Positions 1 through 7,492 of a stretch of DNA of 29,838 nt are shown here, piece after piece (the stretch's first letter is position 1; each line of letters begins with the position of its first letter). The translations under genes and the position numbers were made by a program. Location of the stretch: the NCBI GenBank assembly GCA_002345025.1, contig DDUX01000086.1:1-29838 (forward strand), written 5' to 3'. The notes below the pieces were generated by a model. The model saw only the letters and a list, made by a program, of their open reading frames with translations. It made no database searches and was not told where the DNA came from. This DNA is from Candidatus Accumulibacter iunctus (lineage in GTDB: Bacteria; Pseudomonadota; Gammaproteobacteria; Burkholderiales; Rhodocyclaceae).

Positions 1-224
1 ATGTCATCCGAGTGCGGAGGCCCTGGTTGCCCGGCCGACCGACGCGTTGCGGACAGCAGTCAGAGCGTGGAGGATGCCGTCCGTCGGCAACTCGCCAGCA
101 GCGGCCGTAGCGGCCCCGAAAAATCGAGCTACCCGAACGGCAGCTAACTCACCCGAGACCGGCTGCGCGGCTCCGACATCAGGCACCAAGTCGTTTCCTT
201 GGGCACCTGGGAATCAGCAACAAG

Positions 225-950
225 CTAATCCTTTCTGGGATTGAAGGTTCGTGGAAAGTAGGTAGGATTCTGGGGCGTCTTGAGTCGATAAAGCTGTGCG
301 GGCCGACTGTATCCCGATCTTACACCATCGGCTTCTTCCACCAGATTGGCTGAGAGCACCCGGGTACGGAAGCCACTCTTGTCAACCGGCCGGCCCAGCA
401 CCACCGAAAACACATGTTGCAGCTCACTGAGCGTGAATGTGTCCGGAAGCAGATAAGCGGGTAACGAAGTGTATTCCGCCTTGCCACGCAGTCGAGCGAT
501 GGCGGTTGCCAGAATGGTGGAGTGATCGAAGGCCAGTTCGTGGCCAACCCCGTCATCCTTGAGCTGAAACCAATCGATATCTGTTGCGTGACTCCCAGAG
601 TGGAGTTCGACTGATTCATACGGCAGTATCGCGAAGTAGACATGAGTTGCCGTCCATCCGCGCGGATCACGTCGTGCGTTCCCCCAGCTCCCCAGTTGTT
701 CCAGATAGGGACTTACCACACCCGTCTTCTCTTTCAGCTTGTGCAAGGCACAGGCTTCCAGATCCTTGTCACGCTCGATATCAACATAGCCTCCCGGCAA
801 CGCCCACATCCCGGGATAGGGCTCAGAGTCGCCAGTCGGCCGTTTCACCAGCAGGACATGCAGTTGATCGTCGATGACCGTGAAGATCACCACGTCAACG
901 GTGGTGAGGGGACGCGGAAACGCCTGGGATGAATGCAGGTTCTTGGACAT
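225..950 (-). CDS. NrtR-like Nudix/winged-helix transcriptional regulator
   Basis: This probable repressor should sense an NAD-related nucleotide; NrtR-family proteins bind ADP-ribose through a Nudix domain and DNA through a C-terminal winged helix. From the ATG at 950 it has 241 residues. The Nudix domain spans about 15-150, with the Nudix box at about 53-78 (GGYVDIERDKDLEACALHKLKEKTGV in part). The catalytic REUxEE core reads HKLKEK, so hydrolysis is probably lost, as in many NrtR regulators. The C-terminal part (about 165-230: FTLSELQHVF, VLGRPVDKSGFRTRVL, RPAQLYRL) matches the NrtR winged helix. In-frame starts at 989 and 1007 lie upstream of the predicted transcription start, so I chose 950, although no clear ribosome site precedes it. 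It diverges from the SPFH/kinase-like operon, its likely target. The family assignment is firm; the ligand and the target are inferred. Confidence 0.85.
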   Translation of the reverse strand: MSKNLHSSQAFPRPLTTVDVVIFTVIDDQLHVLLVKRPTGDSEPYPGMWALPGGYVDIERDKDLEACALHKLKEKTGVVSPYLEQLGSWGNARRDPRGWTATHVYFAILPYESVELHSGSHATDIDWFQLKDDGVGHELAFDHSTILATAIARLRGKAEYTSLPAYLLPDTFTLSELQHVFSVVLGRPVDKSGFRTRVLSANLVEEADGVRSGYSRPAQLYRLKTPQNPTYFPRTFNPRKD

Positions 951-974
951 GGTCAATTTTTTTCGGGTAGCGAG

Positions 975-1003
975 TTGACATTCTAGCATGTTAGTCTTAC
1001 TGT
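975..1003 (+). promoter_or_regulatory. Sigma70-like promoter of the SPFH operon
   Basis: A perfect -35 hexamer TTGACA (975-980) is followed after 17 bp by TACTGT (998-1003) as a -10. Transcription would begin near 1010, inside the inverted repeats of the control region, leaving a leader of about 40 nt before the SPFH start at 1049. Predicted from sequence only. Confidence 0.55.
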
Positions 1004-1007
1004 GCAA
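980..1007 (-). promoter_or_regulatory. Sigma70-like promoter of the NrtR-like gene
   Basis: On the minus strand, TTGCAC (1007-1002) lies 16 bp from TAGAAT (985-980), a five-of-six -10 match. It overlaps the plus-strand promoter almost completely, so one bound repressor could shut both. Transcription would start near 973, which favours translation from the ATG at 950. Confidence 0.45.
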
Positions 1008-1032
1008 CTTATGAAGTTGTTATGTACAACTT
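1005..1032. promoter_or_regulatory. Nested inverted repeats, probable operator
   Basis: AAGTTGTTATGTACAACTT at 1014-1032 has perfect 7-bp arms around a 5-bp centre. A further CAACTT at 1005-1010 pairs with the AAGTTG at 1014-1019 as a second, overlapping 15-bp palindrome. CAACTTA recurs at 1005 and 1027, 22 bp apart, about two helical turns. The site covers the predicted plus-strand transcription start and touches the minus-strand -35. This fits a repressor dimer site; the NrtR-like neighbour is the obvious candidate (inference). Confidence 0.6.
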
Positions 1033-1048
1033 ACATGAGGAGAAGACC

Positions 1049-2095
1049 ATGCTGGGGATTGCATTTGCCAAAGCTCAACCGACAACGTACTTGCTCCAGT
1101 ATCGTGGTGGCAAGGTTGTGCGCGAAGGCGCCGGGCTGTCATTTTTCTACTACGGCCCCACCAGCACGGTCTCGGCTGTTCCTGTCGGCAGCCGGGACGA
1201 GCCGTTCATCTTTGAACTGGTGACGCACGACTTCCAGTCGGTGACGGTGCAGGGACAGATCGCCTACCGGGTATGCGACCCGCGCCGGGCGGCTTCCATG
1301 CTCGACTTTGCCTTGCGTGCCGACGGCCGCAACTATTTGTCCGACGATTACCTGAAGCTGCCGCAGCGGGTGTCGTCGATTGCAGAGGTGCTGTTGCAGC
1401 AGGCTGTCAAGGACATGGCGATCAAGGACGCCTTGCGCGCATCGGAAATCATCGCCCGCGAGGTGGCCAGCCAGCTGAGCACCCACCCTGAAGTCGTGGC
1501 GCTGGGTCTCGAGGTTCTGGGAGTCTCCGTGCTGGCCATCAAACCCACGCCAGAAATGGCGCGGGCACTGGAGGCCGAGGCGCGCGAGATCATCCTTCGA
1601 ACCGCCGATGAGGCAATCTTCTCGCGGCGCAACGCGGCAGTGGAGCAGGAACGCGCCATCCGCGAGAGCGAACTCGATACCGAGGTGGCAGTGGAACTGA
1701 AGAAACGTCTTATCCGCGAAACCCAGATGGAAGCGGAAGCCTCGGTCAAACAGAAGAGACACGAACTTGAGCGCGCTGACATGGAAGCGAGCATCAAGCT
1801 GGAAGCGCGCCGCAAGGATCTAGTGGTGGGGCAGGCGGAGAATAGTCGCACCCTTGCCGAGGCCGAGGCGTACCGCGTTGCGGTCGTGATGAAGGCACTG
1901 GAATCGGCCGATCCACGGGTGGTGCAGGCACTGGTTGCGGCCGGTATGCAGCCCGGGCAGCTCATCGCCCAGGCCTTTGGGGGCATAGCCGAAAGAGCGG
2001 AGCGCATCGGCAGCCTCAATATGTCGCCCGAGCTATTGCAGTCGCTACTCGACTCAAAGCTTCCAGCCGAGGTGGAACGTGGACGCCGCAGCTGA
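1049..2095 (+). CDS. SPFH/band-7 domain protein with coiled coil
   Basis: This 348-residue protein belongs to the SPFH (stomatin/prohibitin/flotillin/HflK) superfamily; its function is unknown. The SPFH fold occupies about residues 10-190 (FELVTHDFQSVTVQGQIAYRV; later LGLEVLGVSVLAIKPTPEMARALEAEAREIILR). A charged, Ala/Glu/Arg-rich helical stretch at about 190-275 should form a coiled coil, and the tail has the motif LNMSPELLQSLLD. I see no signal peptide or membrane helix, so it is probably cytosolic or peripheral, unlike classical membrane-anchored SPFH proteins. The ATG at 1049 is preceded by GAGGAGA (1037-1043) with a 5-nt gap, making it a better start than the in-frame ATG at 1022, which lies inside the operator. 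Its end overlaps the kinase-like gene by 17 nt, implying translational coupling. Confidence 0.85.
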   Translation: MLGIAFAKAQPTTYLLQYRGGKVVREGAGLSFFYYGPTSTVSAVPVGSRDEPFIFELVTHDFQSVTVQGQIAYRVCDPRRAASMLDFALRADGRNYLSDDYLKLPQRVSSIAEVLLQQAVKDMAIKDALRASEIIAREVASQLSTHPEVVALGLEVLGVSVLAIKPTPEMARALEAEAREIILRTADEAIFSRRNAAVEQERAIRESELDTEVAVELKKRLIRETQMEAEASVKQKRHELERADMEASIKLEARRKDLVVGQAENSRTLAEAEAYRVAVVMKALESADPRVVQALVAAGMQPGQLIAQAFGGIAERAERIGSLNMSPELLQSLLDSKLPAEVERGRRS

Positions 2096-3011
2096 GCGCA
2101 AGGTGGTATTGGTAACGCGCCGCACTCGACTCGAGGAACTGGTGGCGCGTTACCACACCGTTACGCAGGCCAAGTTCTATATCGAGCACCTGGCGGCTGA
2201 TTTCTCGGATTACGTCCGTGAGCACGAGGCGTATCAGGAAGCGAGGCGCGCCACCTTGGCGATACTGGAAAGCCGCGGCCGTCACCAGGTCATCGAGCGC
2301 AACTTCCTGCCCAATTTCGTTTTTGGTGACAGCGATATCGTAGTTGCCTTGGGGCAGGACGGTCTGGTCGCCAACACAATGAAGTACCTGGATGGCCAGC
2401 CGCTCGTAGGTGTGAACCCGGAACCTGCTCGCTTTGATGGTGTGCTATTGCCGTTTCAGCCTGTCGATCTGGCCCGAATACTTCCCGAAGTGGAGAAAGA
2501 GCGGCGTCAGGCCCAAACCGTTACCATGGCCGAGGCCGTGCTGAGCGATGGTCAGCGGCTGCTGGGTGTGAACGATCTCTTCATCGGCCCACGGACCCAC
2601 CTCTCAGCCCACTACGAGATCGAACTCGGGGATCAGAGGGAAAGACAGTCATCCAGCGGGATCATCGTCTCTACCGGACTCGGTTCCTCAGCCTGGATGC
2701 GCAGTATCGTCACCGGTTCGCTGGCAATCGCAGGCGCCTATGGTTCGAAGCTGGGTGACGCTTATCGAGCCTGGGCCTGGGACGAACGTATCCTGCAATT
2801 CGCGGTGCGCGAACCTTTCCCTAGCCGCACTTCACAGACCAGCCTGGTATTGGGTCGCGTCGGTGCAAACGAGAAGCTGACGTTGCGCTCGCTGATGCCG
2901 GAAAGCGGGGTGATCTTCAGCGATGGGATCGAAGCGGACTACCTCGGCTTCTCTTCCGGGATGGTGGCGAGAATCGGTGTGGCGGACCGGTCCGGCAGAC
3001 TGGTGGTGTGA
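2079..3011 (+). CDS. NAD-kinase-like (ATP-NAD kinase fold) protein
   Basis: This 310-residue protein has the NAD kinase/diacylglycerol kinase fold. DIVVALGQDGLVANTMKYLDGQPLVGVNPEPARFDGVLLPF (about 86-126) aligns in pattern with the NAD kinase nucleotide site, but GGDG has become GQDG (92-95) with the catalytic-type Asp94 kept. VNDLFIG (164-170) matches the conserved Asn-Asp/Glu pair, and GIIVSTGLGSSAW (194-206) replaces the usual STPTGSTAY. An extra N-terminal region of about 75 residues (RRTRLEELVARYHTVTQAKFYIEHL) is unlike housekeeping NadK. The GTG start at 2079 follows GAGGTGG (2069-2075). It is coupled to the SPFH gene by a 17-nt overlap. Substrate unknown: it may phosphorylate NAD, a related nucleotide, a sugar or a lipid, or it may only bind one. 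Such genes are often loosely labelled sugar kinase. Confidence 0.75.
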   Translation: MDAAAERKVVLVTRRTRLEELVARYHTVTQAKFYIEHLAADFSDYVREHEAYQEARRATLAILESRGRHQVIERNFLPNFVFGDSDIVVALGQDGLVANTMKYLDGQPLVGVNPEPARFDGVLLPFQPVDLARILPEVEKERRQAQTVTMAEAVLSDGQRLLGVNDLFIGPRTHLSAHYEIELGDQRERQSSSGIIVSTGLGSSAWMRSIVTGSLAIAGAYGSKLGDAYRAWAWDERILQFAVREPFPSRTSQTSLVLGRVGANEKLTLRSLMPESGVIFSDGIEADYLGFSSGMVARIGVADRSGRLVV

Positions 3012-3149
3012 CCAATCTGTACGACGGCTTTCATCCGCGCTCCCTTGACGCTCAGGAAATCTGACACTTTGTCGCTCACGAGAATGGATCCATTGGAGGC
3101 GCAGGTCGCGGTAGTGAGATCGGCTGCAGACGAGGGTTGAAGCGGTTGA

Positions 3150-3488
3150 AGAAGCGGCCAAGTGCGAATGGCCGGCGCTTACCACGTCGAGCTGCTCGTC
3201 GCCAGGGACAGCAAGCAGGCCAGCGTCCATCTCACCGACCATGGCGGGAAGAAGCTCGCCGCGGCGGGCGCCAGCGGTACGGCAACGATCCTGGCCGACA
3301 CAGCGAAGATATCGGTGCCACTGGTGCCGGCCGGCGACAACCGGCTGACGGGAGTCGGGAAGTGCGCGTCGGATCCGCAGATGAAGGTCGTCGTGTCAAT
3401 CAGCTTCGCCGACATGAGAACGGATCAAGCGCGGTTTAGGCCCCCGACCAGCGCCGTCGCCGACGGGCACGACGCTCACAGGCCTTGA
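3150..3488 (+). pseudogene. 5'-truncated periplasmic protein of heavy-metal efflux loci
   Basis: The open frame from GTG 3162 gives 108 residues: AYHVELLVARDSKQASVHLTDHGGKKLAAAGASGTATILA, then VPLVPAGDNRLTGVGKC, MKVVVSISF, QARFRPP and a His-containing tail GHDAHRP. This pattern resembles small secreted proteins found beside Cus/Czc efflux genes (recognised from memory, not searched). Codons before the GTG read SGQVRMAGAYHVEL, which still looks like the family, but a TGA at 3147-3149 interrupts the frame and no signal peptide is visible. I therefore call it a gene that has lost its 5' end. It lies tail to tail with cusS, 35 nt away. The remaining 3012-3149 holds no other gene I can support. 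Confidence 0.5.
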
Positions 3489-3523
3489 GCGCCTCCAGGA
3501 TTCCTCCCCATGAAGCTGAACGA

Positions 3524-4918
3524 TCAGACGGGGAAGACCAGCTCACAGACGGTCACGCCACGCTCGGAACGAATCACGGCATCCCCTCCGTGAGCGCGCA
3601 AGATGGAGCGCGTGATGGCCAGGCCAAGCCCTGCTCCCTCGCTCGACCTCTGCCGGGAAGAGTCCACCCGATAGAAGCGGTCGAACAGTCGAGGCAGGTG
3701 TTCGCGCGCAACGGTGTCGCCGGAATTTTCTACCGACAACTTCACGGCCGAATCGCCCGTATCATCGACACGGACGACGATGCGGCCCCCCGCAGGCGTG
3801 TGGCGCAGAGCATTCGAAAGCAGATTGCTGATGGCCCGGCGCAACATCAGCCGGTCTCCCGAAACGACGCCCCTGCCGGAGCAGGTGAGCACGATGGATT
3901 TTTCTTCGGCAAGCGCCTCGTAAAACTCGAACAAGCCCTTTACTTCGTCAATCAGATCGAGCGGTTCGCGATCGGGAATCACCAGATCGTTGTCGGACTT
4001 CGCAAGAAACAGCATATCGGCAATCATCCGCGACAGGCGCTCGAGTTCCTCCGCGTTGGAAGCCAGGACGTCGCAGTAGTCGTCGGGCGCTCTCGCTCTT
4101 GACAGCGTGACCTGGGTCTGCGTCAGCAAATTGGTGACGGGAGTTCGCAATTCGTGGGCGATGTCCGAGGAAAAATCCGACAGCCGTCGGAACGAATCCT
4201 CCAGTCGAGCCAACATCTCGTTCAAGGTCTCGGCCAACTCCGCCAATTCGGCAGGAACAGAGTCGGCAGAAAGCCGGGAGTGCAGTCGATGCGCGGTAAT
4301 GCCCGCCGCTTCACGTCTGATCGCCTGCAGCGGTGCAAGTCCACGGCGAACGGCAAGCCAGCCAAGGAAGCCCGTCAGGAGGGCGGCCAGGGCCACAAAC
4401 GACCATAGCGTCATCCTGAATGAGCTCATGAAATGCTCGTGGTGTGAAATGTCGGTGGCGACGGCGACGATCACCGGTTGGGCATCCTTGATCCCTGTTC
4501 GGACCAAGGCGGAAATCCCACGCAAAGGTTGATTGTCCCCGGTCGTCCAGACTGTGGGGCGTGCCGAAGCCACCCAAACGCGACTGTCGAGCAGCGACTG
4601 GGGGAATTTGGCACCACTGGTGGCAAACAGGATCTGTCCTTCCGGCGCCACGACGACCAATTCCAGGCCATGGTGGCCGATGAGGGAATCATCGAGTTGC
4701 TGTGCAAGAACCTTCAGATCCACCGCCGAACGAAGCTTCTCGAGGGTGTGCTGAGCGAGTTTCAGTTTGCCCGTGAGCACTTCCATATCCTGCTCTTCGA
4801 AATGTCGCTCCAGCGAACCGCCAATCGAATAGCCCAACAACAGCAACACCACCGTCGACGACAACGCAAAGAGCATCGTCAGCCGGAAGGTCATTGAGTT
4901 GTGCCCGCTCAGTCGCAC
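3524..4918 (-). CDS. cusS: Heavy-metal sensor histidine kinase (CusS type)
   Basis: This inner-membrane kinase should sense periplasmic Cu(I)/Ag(I) and phosphorylate the adjacent CusR. It has 464 residues from GTG 4918, or 456 from ATG 4894. Membrane helix 1 lies at about 12-34 and helix 2 at about 171-192, bracketing a periplasmic sensor that ends in the His-rich DISHHEHF (157-163), a plausible metal ligand cluster. HAMP follows (about 192-245), then HisKA with H255 in SDIAHELRTP. The ATPase domain has N-box SNLLSNALRHTP (365-375), VENSGD (396-401), the FDRFYRVD F-box and GAGLGLAI (428-435). All catalytic motifs are intact. The GTG start would overlap the cusR stop by 10 nt; the ATG lies 14 nt past it. 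Either way the two genes are translationally linked. Confidence 0.9.
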   Translation of the reverse strand: MRLSGHNSMTFRLTMLFALSSTVVLLLLGYSIGGSLERHFEEQDMEVLTGKLKLAQHTLEKLRSAVDLKVLAQQLDDSLIGHHGLELVVVAPEGQILFATSGAKFPQSLLDSRVWVASARPTVWTTGDNQPLRGISALVRTGIKDAQPVIVAVATDISHHEHFMSSFRMTLWSFVALAALLTGFLGWLAVRRGLAPLQAIRREAAGITAHRLHSRLSADSVPAELAELAETLNEMLARLEDSFRRLSDFSSDIAHELRTPVTNLLTQTQVTLSRARAPDDYCDVLASNAEELERLSRMIADMLFLAKSDNDLVIPDREPLDLIDEVKGLFEFYEALAEEKSIVLTCSGRGVVSGDRLMLRRAISNLLSNALRHTPAGGRIVVRVDDTGDSAVKLSVENSGDTVAREHLPRLFDRFYRVDSSRQRSSEGAGLGLAITRSILRAHGGDAVIRSERGVTVCELVFPV

Positions 4919-5592
4919 CCGGTCGCCTCCAGCACATAACCCATGCCGCGTACGGTCCGGATCAGTTTCGGCTCGAAACCATCATCCATTTTTGCTCGCA
5001 GGCGCCGAACCGCGACCTCGATCACGTTGGTGTCGCTATCGAAATTCATGTCCCAGACCTGCGAGGCGATCAGCGAGCGGGGCAGCACCTCGCCTTGCCG
5101 GCGCAGCAGCAGTTCCAGCAGGGCGAACTCCTTGGCGGTGAGGTCGATGCGCTTGCCGGCGCGGCTGACCCGTCGCCGCATCAGGTCGAGTTCAAGATTG
5201 GCTGCCCGCAGGAACTCCGATTCCGTGCTCTTGCCGCCCCGTCGCAGCAGGGTCCGCACCCGCGCCAGCAGTTCGGAAAAGGCGAACGGTTTCACCAGAT
5301 AGTCGTCGGCGCCCGATTCCAGGCCGCGCACCCGGTCCTCGATCTGATCGCGGGCGGTCAGGAACAGCACCGGCATGTCCCTGCCGCCTTTGCGGATGCC
5401 GTGAAGCACCGCCCAGCCATCGATTCCGGGCAGCATCACGTCCAGAATCACCAGGTCGTAGGCATCGGTCAGCGCGTAGTGGAGGCCATCGTCGCCATCC
5501 CGGGCCAGATCAACGCCGAAACCTGCTTCGGACAGACCCTGTTTCAGATAACTCCCGGTTTTCAGTTCGTCCTCAATGACCAGGATCTTCAT
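4909..5592 (-). CDS. cusR: OmpR/PhoB-family copper response regulator (CusR type)
   Basis: This DNA-binding response regulator pairs with the kinase encoded directly downstream. The receiver domain (about 1-115) has the acidic pair E7/D8, phospho-acceptor D51 (LVILDVMLPGIDGW), Thr in LFLTARD and Lys in YLVKPFAFSEL. The winged-helix effector domain (about 130-222) ends in the typical LIRTVRGMGYVLE. From ATG 5592 it has 227 residues; AAGGAG at 5605-5600 sits 7 nt before it, so the in-frame TTG at 5595 is not needed. It is transcribed away from the cusCBA operon, and the palindrome at 5780-5795 in the shared upstream region is its probable binding site. Assignment to the Cu/Ag branch rather than Zn/Cd/Co rests on the neighbouring pump. 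Confidence 0.92.
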   Translation of the reverse strand: MKILVIEDELKTGSYLKQGLSEAGFGVDLARDGDDGLHYALTDAYDLVILDVMLPGIDGWAVLHGIRKGGRDMPVLFLTARDQIEDRVRGLESGADDYLVKPFAFSELLARVRTLLRRGGKSTESEFLRAANLELDLMRRRVSRAGKRIDLTAKEFALLELLLRRQGEVLPRSLIASQVWDMNFDSDTNVIEVAVRRLRAKMDDGFEPKLIRTVRGMGYVLEATGCD

Positions 5593-5779
5593 CAACGTGC
5601 TCCTTCGTCAGCCCTGTGTGGATGTCCGCCATGGTGCGCCGGCCGGTCGCTTTTACTCGCAGACGACGAGAATGCAATGCGCAAGTCAGCTTCCTGGGGG
5701 TTTGGCCAGAACATCCGGACGGTGAAGGCGAAGAATCGAGCCCTGCAGGAGTCCGGGTTGTACGCAGGCCGATCACAAG

Positions 5780-5795
5780 ATTACAGAAATGTAAT
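5780..5795. promoter_or_regulatory. Cop-box-like palindrome, probable CusR operator
   Basis: ATTACAGAAATGTAAT is a perfect palindrome of 6-bp arms around GAAA. It matches the form of cop boxes bound by CopR/CusR-type regulators in proteobacteria. It is the only copy I found in the window and lies 188 bp upstream of cusR and 417 bp upstream of cusC, so it could serve both directions. CusR binding is inferred. Confidence 0.7.
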
Positions 5796-5983
5796 GTATC
5801 GGTCAGCTTTCTGTTGGGCTAGGCCGTTCAAACTCTGCCACTCGATCCGCCAGGAAAAGCAGCCATGACACGCCGCCTTCATTCTCTCCTGCTCGACGGT
5901 ACGCGCAAGGTATTCGCCCAACGGTCATGACTGTCGAGGCACCCCCGATCATGAAAATCATGACCGTTTCCCCTCATCCCCGA

Positions 5984-6009
5984 CCCTTCTCCTGCACGCG
6001 GGAGAAGGG
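5984..6009. repeat. REP-like hairpin element
   Basis: CCCTTCTCC (5984-5992) and GGAGAAGGG (6001-6009) form a perfect 9-bp stem with an 8-nt loop, preceded by a CCCCTCATCCCCGA stretch. Intergenic repeats of this style are common in GC-rich proteobacteria. It lies in the presumed cusC leader, where it could act as a partial terminator or mRNA structure. Just upstream, TCATG/CATGA at about 5949-5963 is a smaller inverted repeat. Confidence 0.5.
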
Positions 6010-6211
6010 GGATTCGTGAGTCGCAGACGCGACCTTCACGGTGACACCAGTCTGCCCGGAGAAGAGATGGGTGATACGGATCGGGGACTGGCCGCCCATG
6101 CGCTTGCGCGACATCAGCAATGCCCTCTGCGATCCCCTGCTGGATGATCTCCGTCGCCGGTATCGCGCTACGCCGCCAGAATGCGTAACCTGTATCGTTC
6201 AAGGAGGTTCC

Positions 6212-7492
6212 ATGCGAGGAGTCACGCCGACGACGACGTTCGCCCTGTGGTTGATGCTCGGTCTGGCGGGGCCTGCCGCACCTGCCTTGTCGCAGGAGGT
6301 AGCCATCGGCGGTACGGTCGAAAGCCTGCTCGAATTCGCCCGGGACCGCAACCCGGAATACGCCGCCATGCAGGCGGAAGCGGACGCAGCCGCCGAACGT
6401 GTGACGCCGGCGGGCGCCCTGCCCGACCCCAAGTTCAGGATGGAACTGCGGGACATCACCAAGTCCGGAGACCAGAACCCAACGCTCTCGCCGAGCCGCG
6501 TCGGTAGCACGCGTTACCTGTTGTCGCAGGACATTCCTTGGTTTGGCAAGCGCGACCTCAAGCGCGAAGTGGCCGAACTCGAAGGGGAAAGCGCCAGGGG
6601 CCGCGCCCTGGGCACCTGGTCGGACATCGCGGCCAGGATCAAGACAAGCTACGCGCAGTGGTATTACGTCCATCGGAACGAGCGCCTGACGCGCGAAATA
6701 CTCGACCTGATGCGGCGCCTCGAAAGGATCGCACAGGCACGCTACAGCGGCGGCCTCGCGGCCCTGCAGGACGTCATTCGTGCCCAGGTCGAGCAGACCC
6801 GGATGCGCAGCGAGCTGGTGACCCTTCAAACCGAGCAACATCACCTGCACACCCGCCTGAACGCCTTGCTGGCACGCCCCCCCGAGGCACCCCTGGCCGA
6901 ACCGGAAAGGCTCCGTCCGCTGCCGGCGCCCGCGCGGCTCGACTACGCCACGCTGGCGGAGCGTGTGCGCGCCCGTAACCCGCTGCTGGCGTCTGAGGGC
7001 AGCAAACTCAAGGCGGCAGAAAAAAGCCGGGAACTCGCCTACCGGAACCGCTACCCCGATTTCACCATCGGCGCCGGGCCGATCCAGTACCAGAGTGCGG
7101 TCAGGGAATGGGAAGTGATGGTCGAAATGAACATCCCCCTGCAGCAATCCTCGCGTCGTTCGCAGGAGCGCGAATCCGAGGCCATGCTGGCCGCCGCCCG
7201 CTCGCGTCGGGAGGCAAGCAGCAACCAGGTGCTCGCCGAACTGGCAGAGAACCTTGTCGGCATCGACGCGGCGCGTCGTATCGAAGCCCTGGCAACCAAC
7301 GATCTGCTACCCGAGGCCGACCTGACTTACAAGGCCGCCCTCGCCGGCTACGAAAACGGCAAACTGGACTTTGCGACGCTACTTGATGCCCAGCGGCAGA
7401 TTCGCCAGGCCAGACAGGACCAGATCAGGGCGCAGGCCGAAGGGCAGGCGCGCCTGGCAGAAATTGAACGTCTCCTGGGAGAAGATCTATGA
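6212..7492 (+). CDS. cusC: Outer-membrane efflux channel, TolC family (CusC type)
   Basis: This 426-residue protein should form the outer-membrane duct of the copper/silver pump. A signal peptide is visible at about 1-28 (MRGVTPTTTFALWLMLGLAGPAAPALSQ). The rest is the long alternating helical and strand pattern of the TolC/OEP family in two repeats, with typical VESLLEFARDRNPEYAAMQAEADAAAERV near the N-terminus and DLTYKAALAGYENGKLDFATLLDAQRQIRQ near the C-terminus. There is no N-terminal lipobox Cys after the signal peptide, so it is probably not a lipoprotein. The ATG at 6212 follows a perfect AAGGAGG (6201-6207). The stop overlaps the cusB ATG as ATGA, so it is the first gene of a coupled operon. 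Confidence 0.88.
   Translation: MRGVTPTTTFALWLMLGLAGPAAPALSQEVAIGGTVESLLEFARDRNPEYAAMQAEADAAAERVTPAGALPDPKFRMELRDITKSGDQNPTLSPSRVGSTRYLLSQDIPWFGKRDLKREVAELEGESARGRALGTWSDIAARIKTSYAQWYYVHRNERLTREILDLMRRLERIAQARYSGGLAALQDVIRAQVEQTRMRSELVTLQTEQHHLHTRLNALLARPPEAPLAEPERLRPLPAPARLDYATLAERVRARNPLLASEGSKLKAAEKSRELAYRNRYPDFTIGAGPIQYQSAVREWEVMVEMNIPLQQSSRRSQERESEAMLAAARSRREASSNQVLAELAENLVGIDAARRIEALATNDLLPEADLTYKAALAGYENGKLDFATLLDAQRQIRQARQDQIRAQAEGQARLAEIERLLGEDL

Larger units (their letters stand above)
5593..6211. other. Intergenic control region between cusR and cusC
   Basis: This 619-bp region separates divergent cusR and cusC. It holds the cop-box-like palindrome, a hairpin repeat and a 20-codon open frame at 5865-5927 (MTRRLHSLLLDGTRKVFAQRS), which may be the start of a lost gene or mere chance. 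An open frame from 6041 is continuous with cusC, but the strong AAGGAGG before 6212 marks the real start. I see no complete gene here. Confidence 0.6.

Noticed and set aside
1..224. Short open frames on both strands at the left edge
   Set aside because: The plus frame from 1 ends after 48 codons and the minus frame at 4-213 has no family resemblance; neither has a ribosome site, so I report no gene here.
5879..7147. 422-codon minus-strand frame over the cusR-cusC gap and cusC
   Set aside because: Most of it is antisense to cusC, and the part in the gap shows no family motif.
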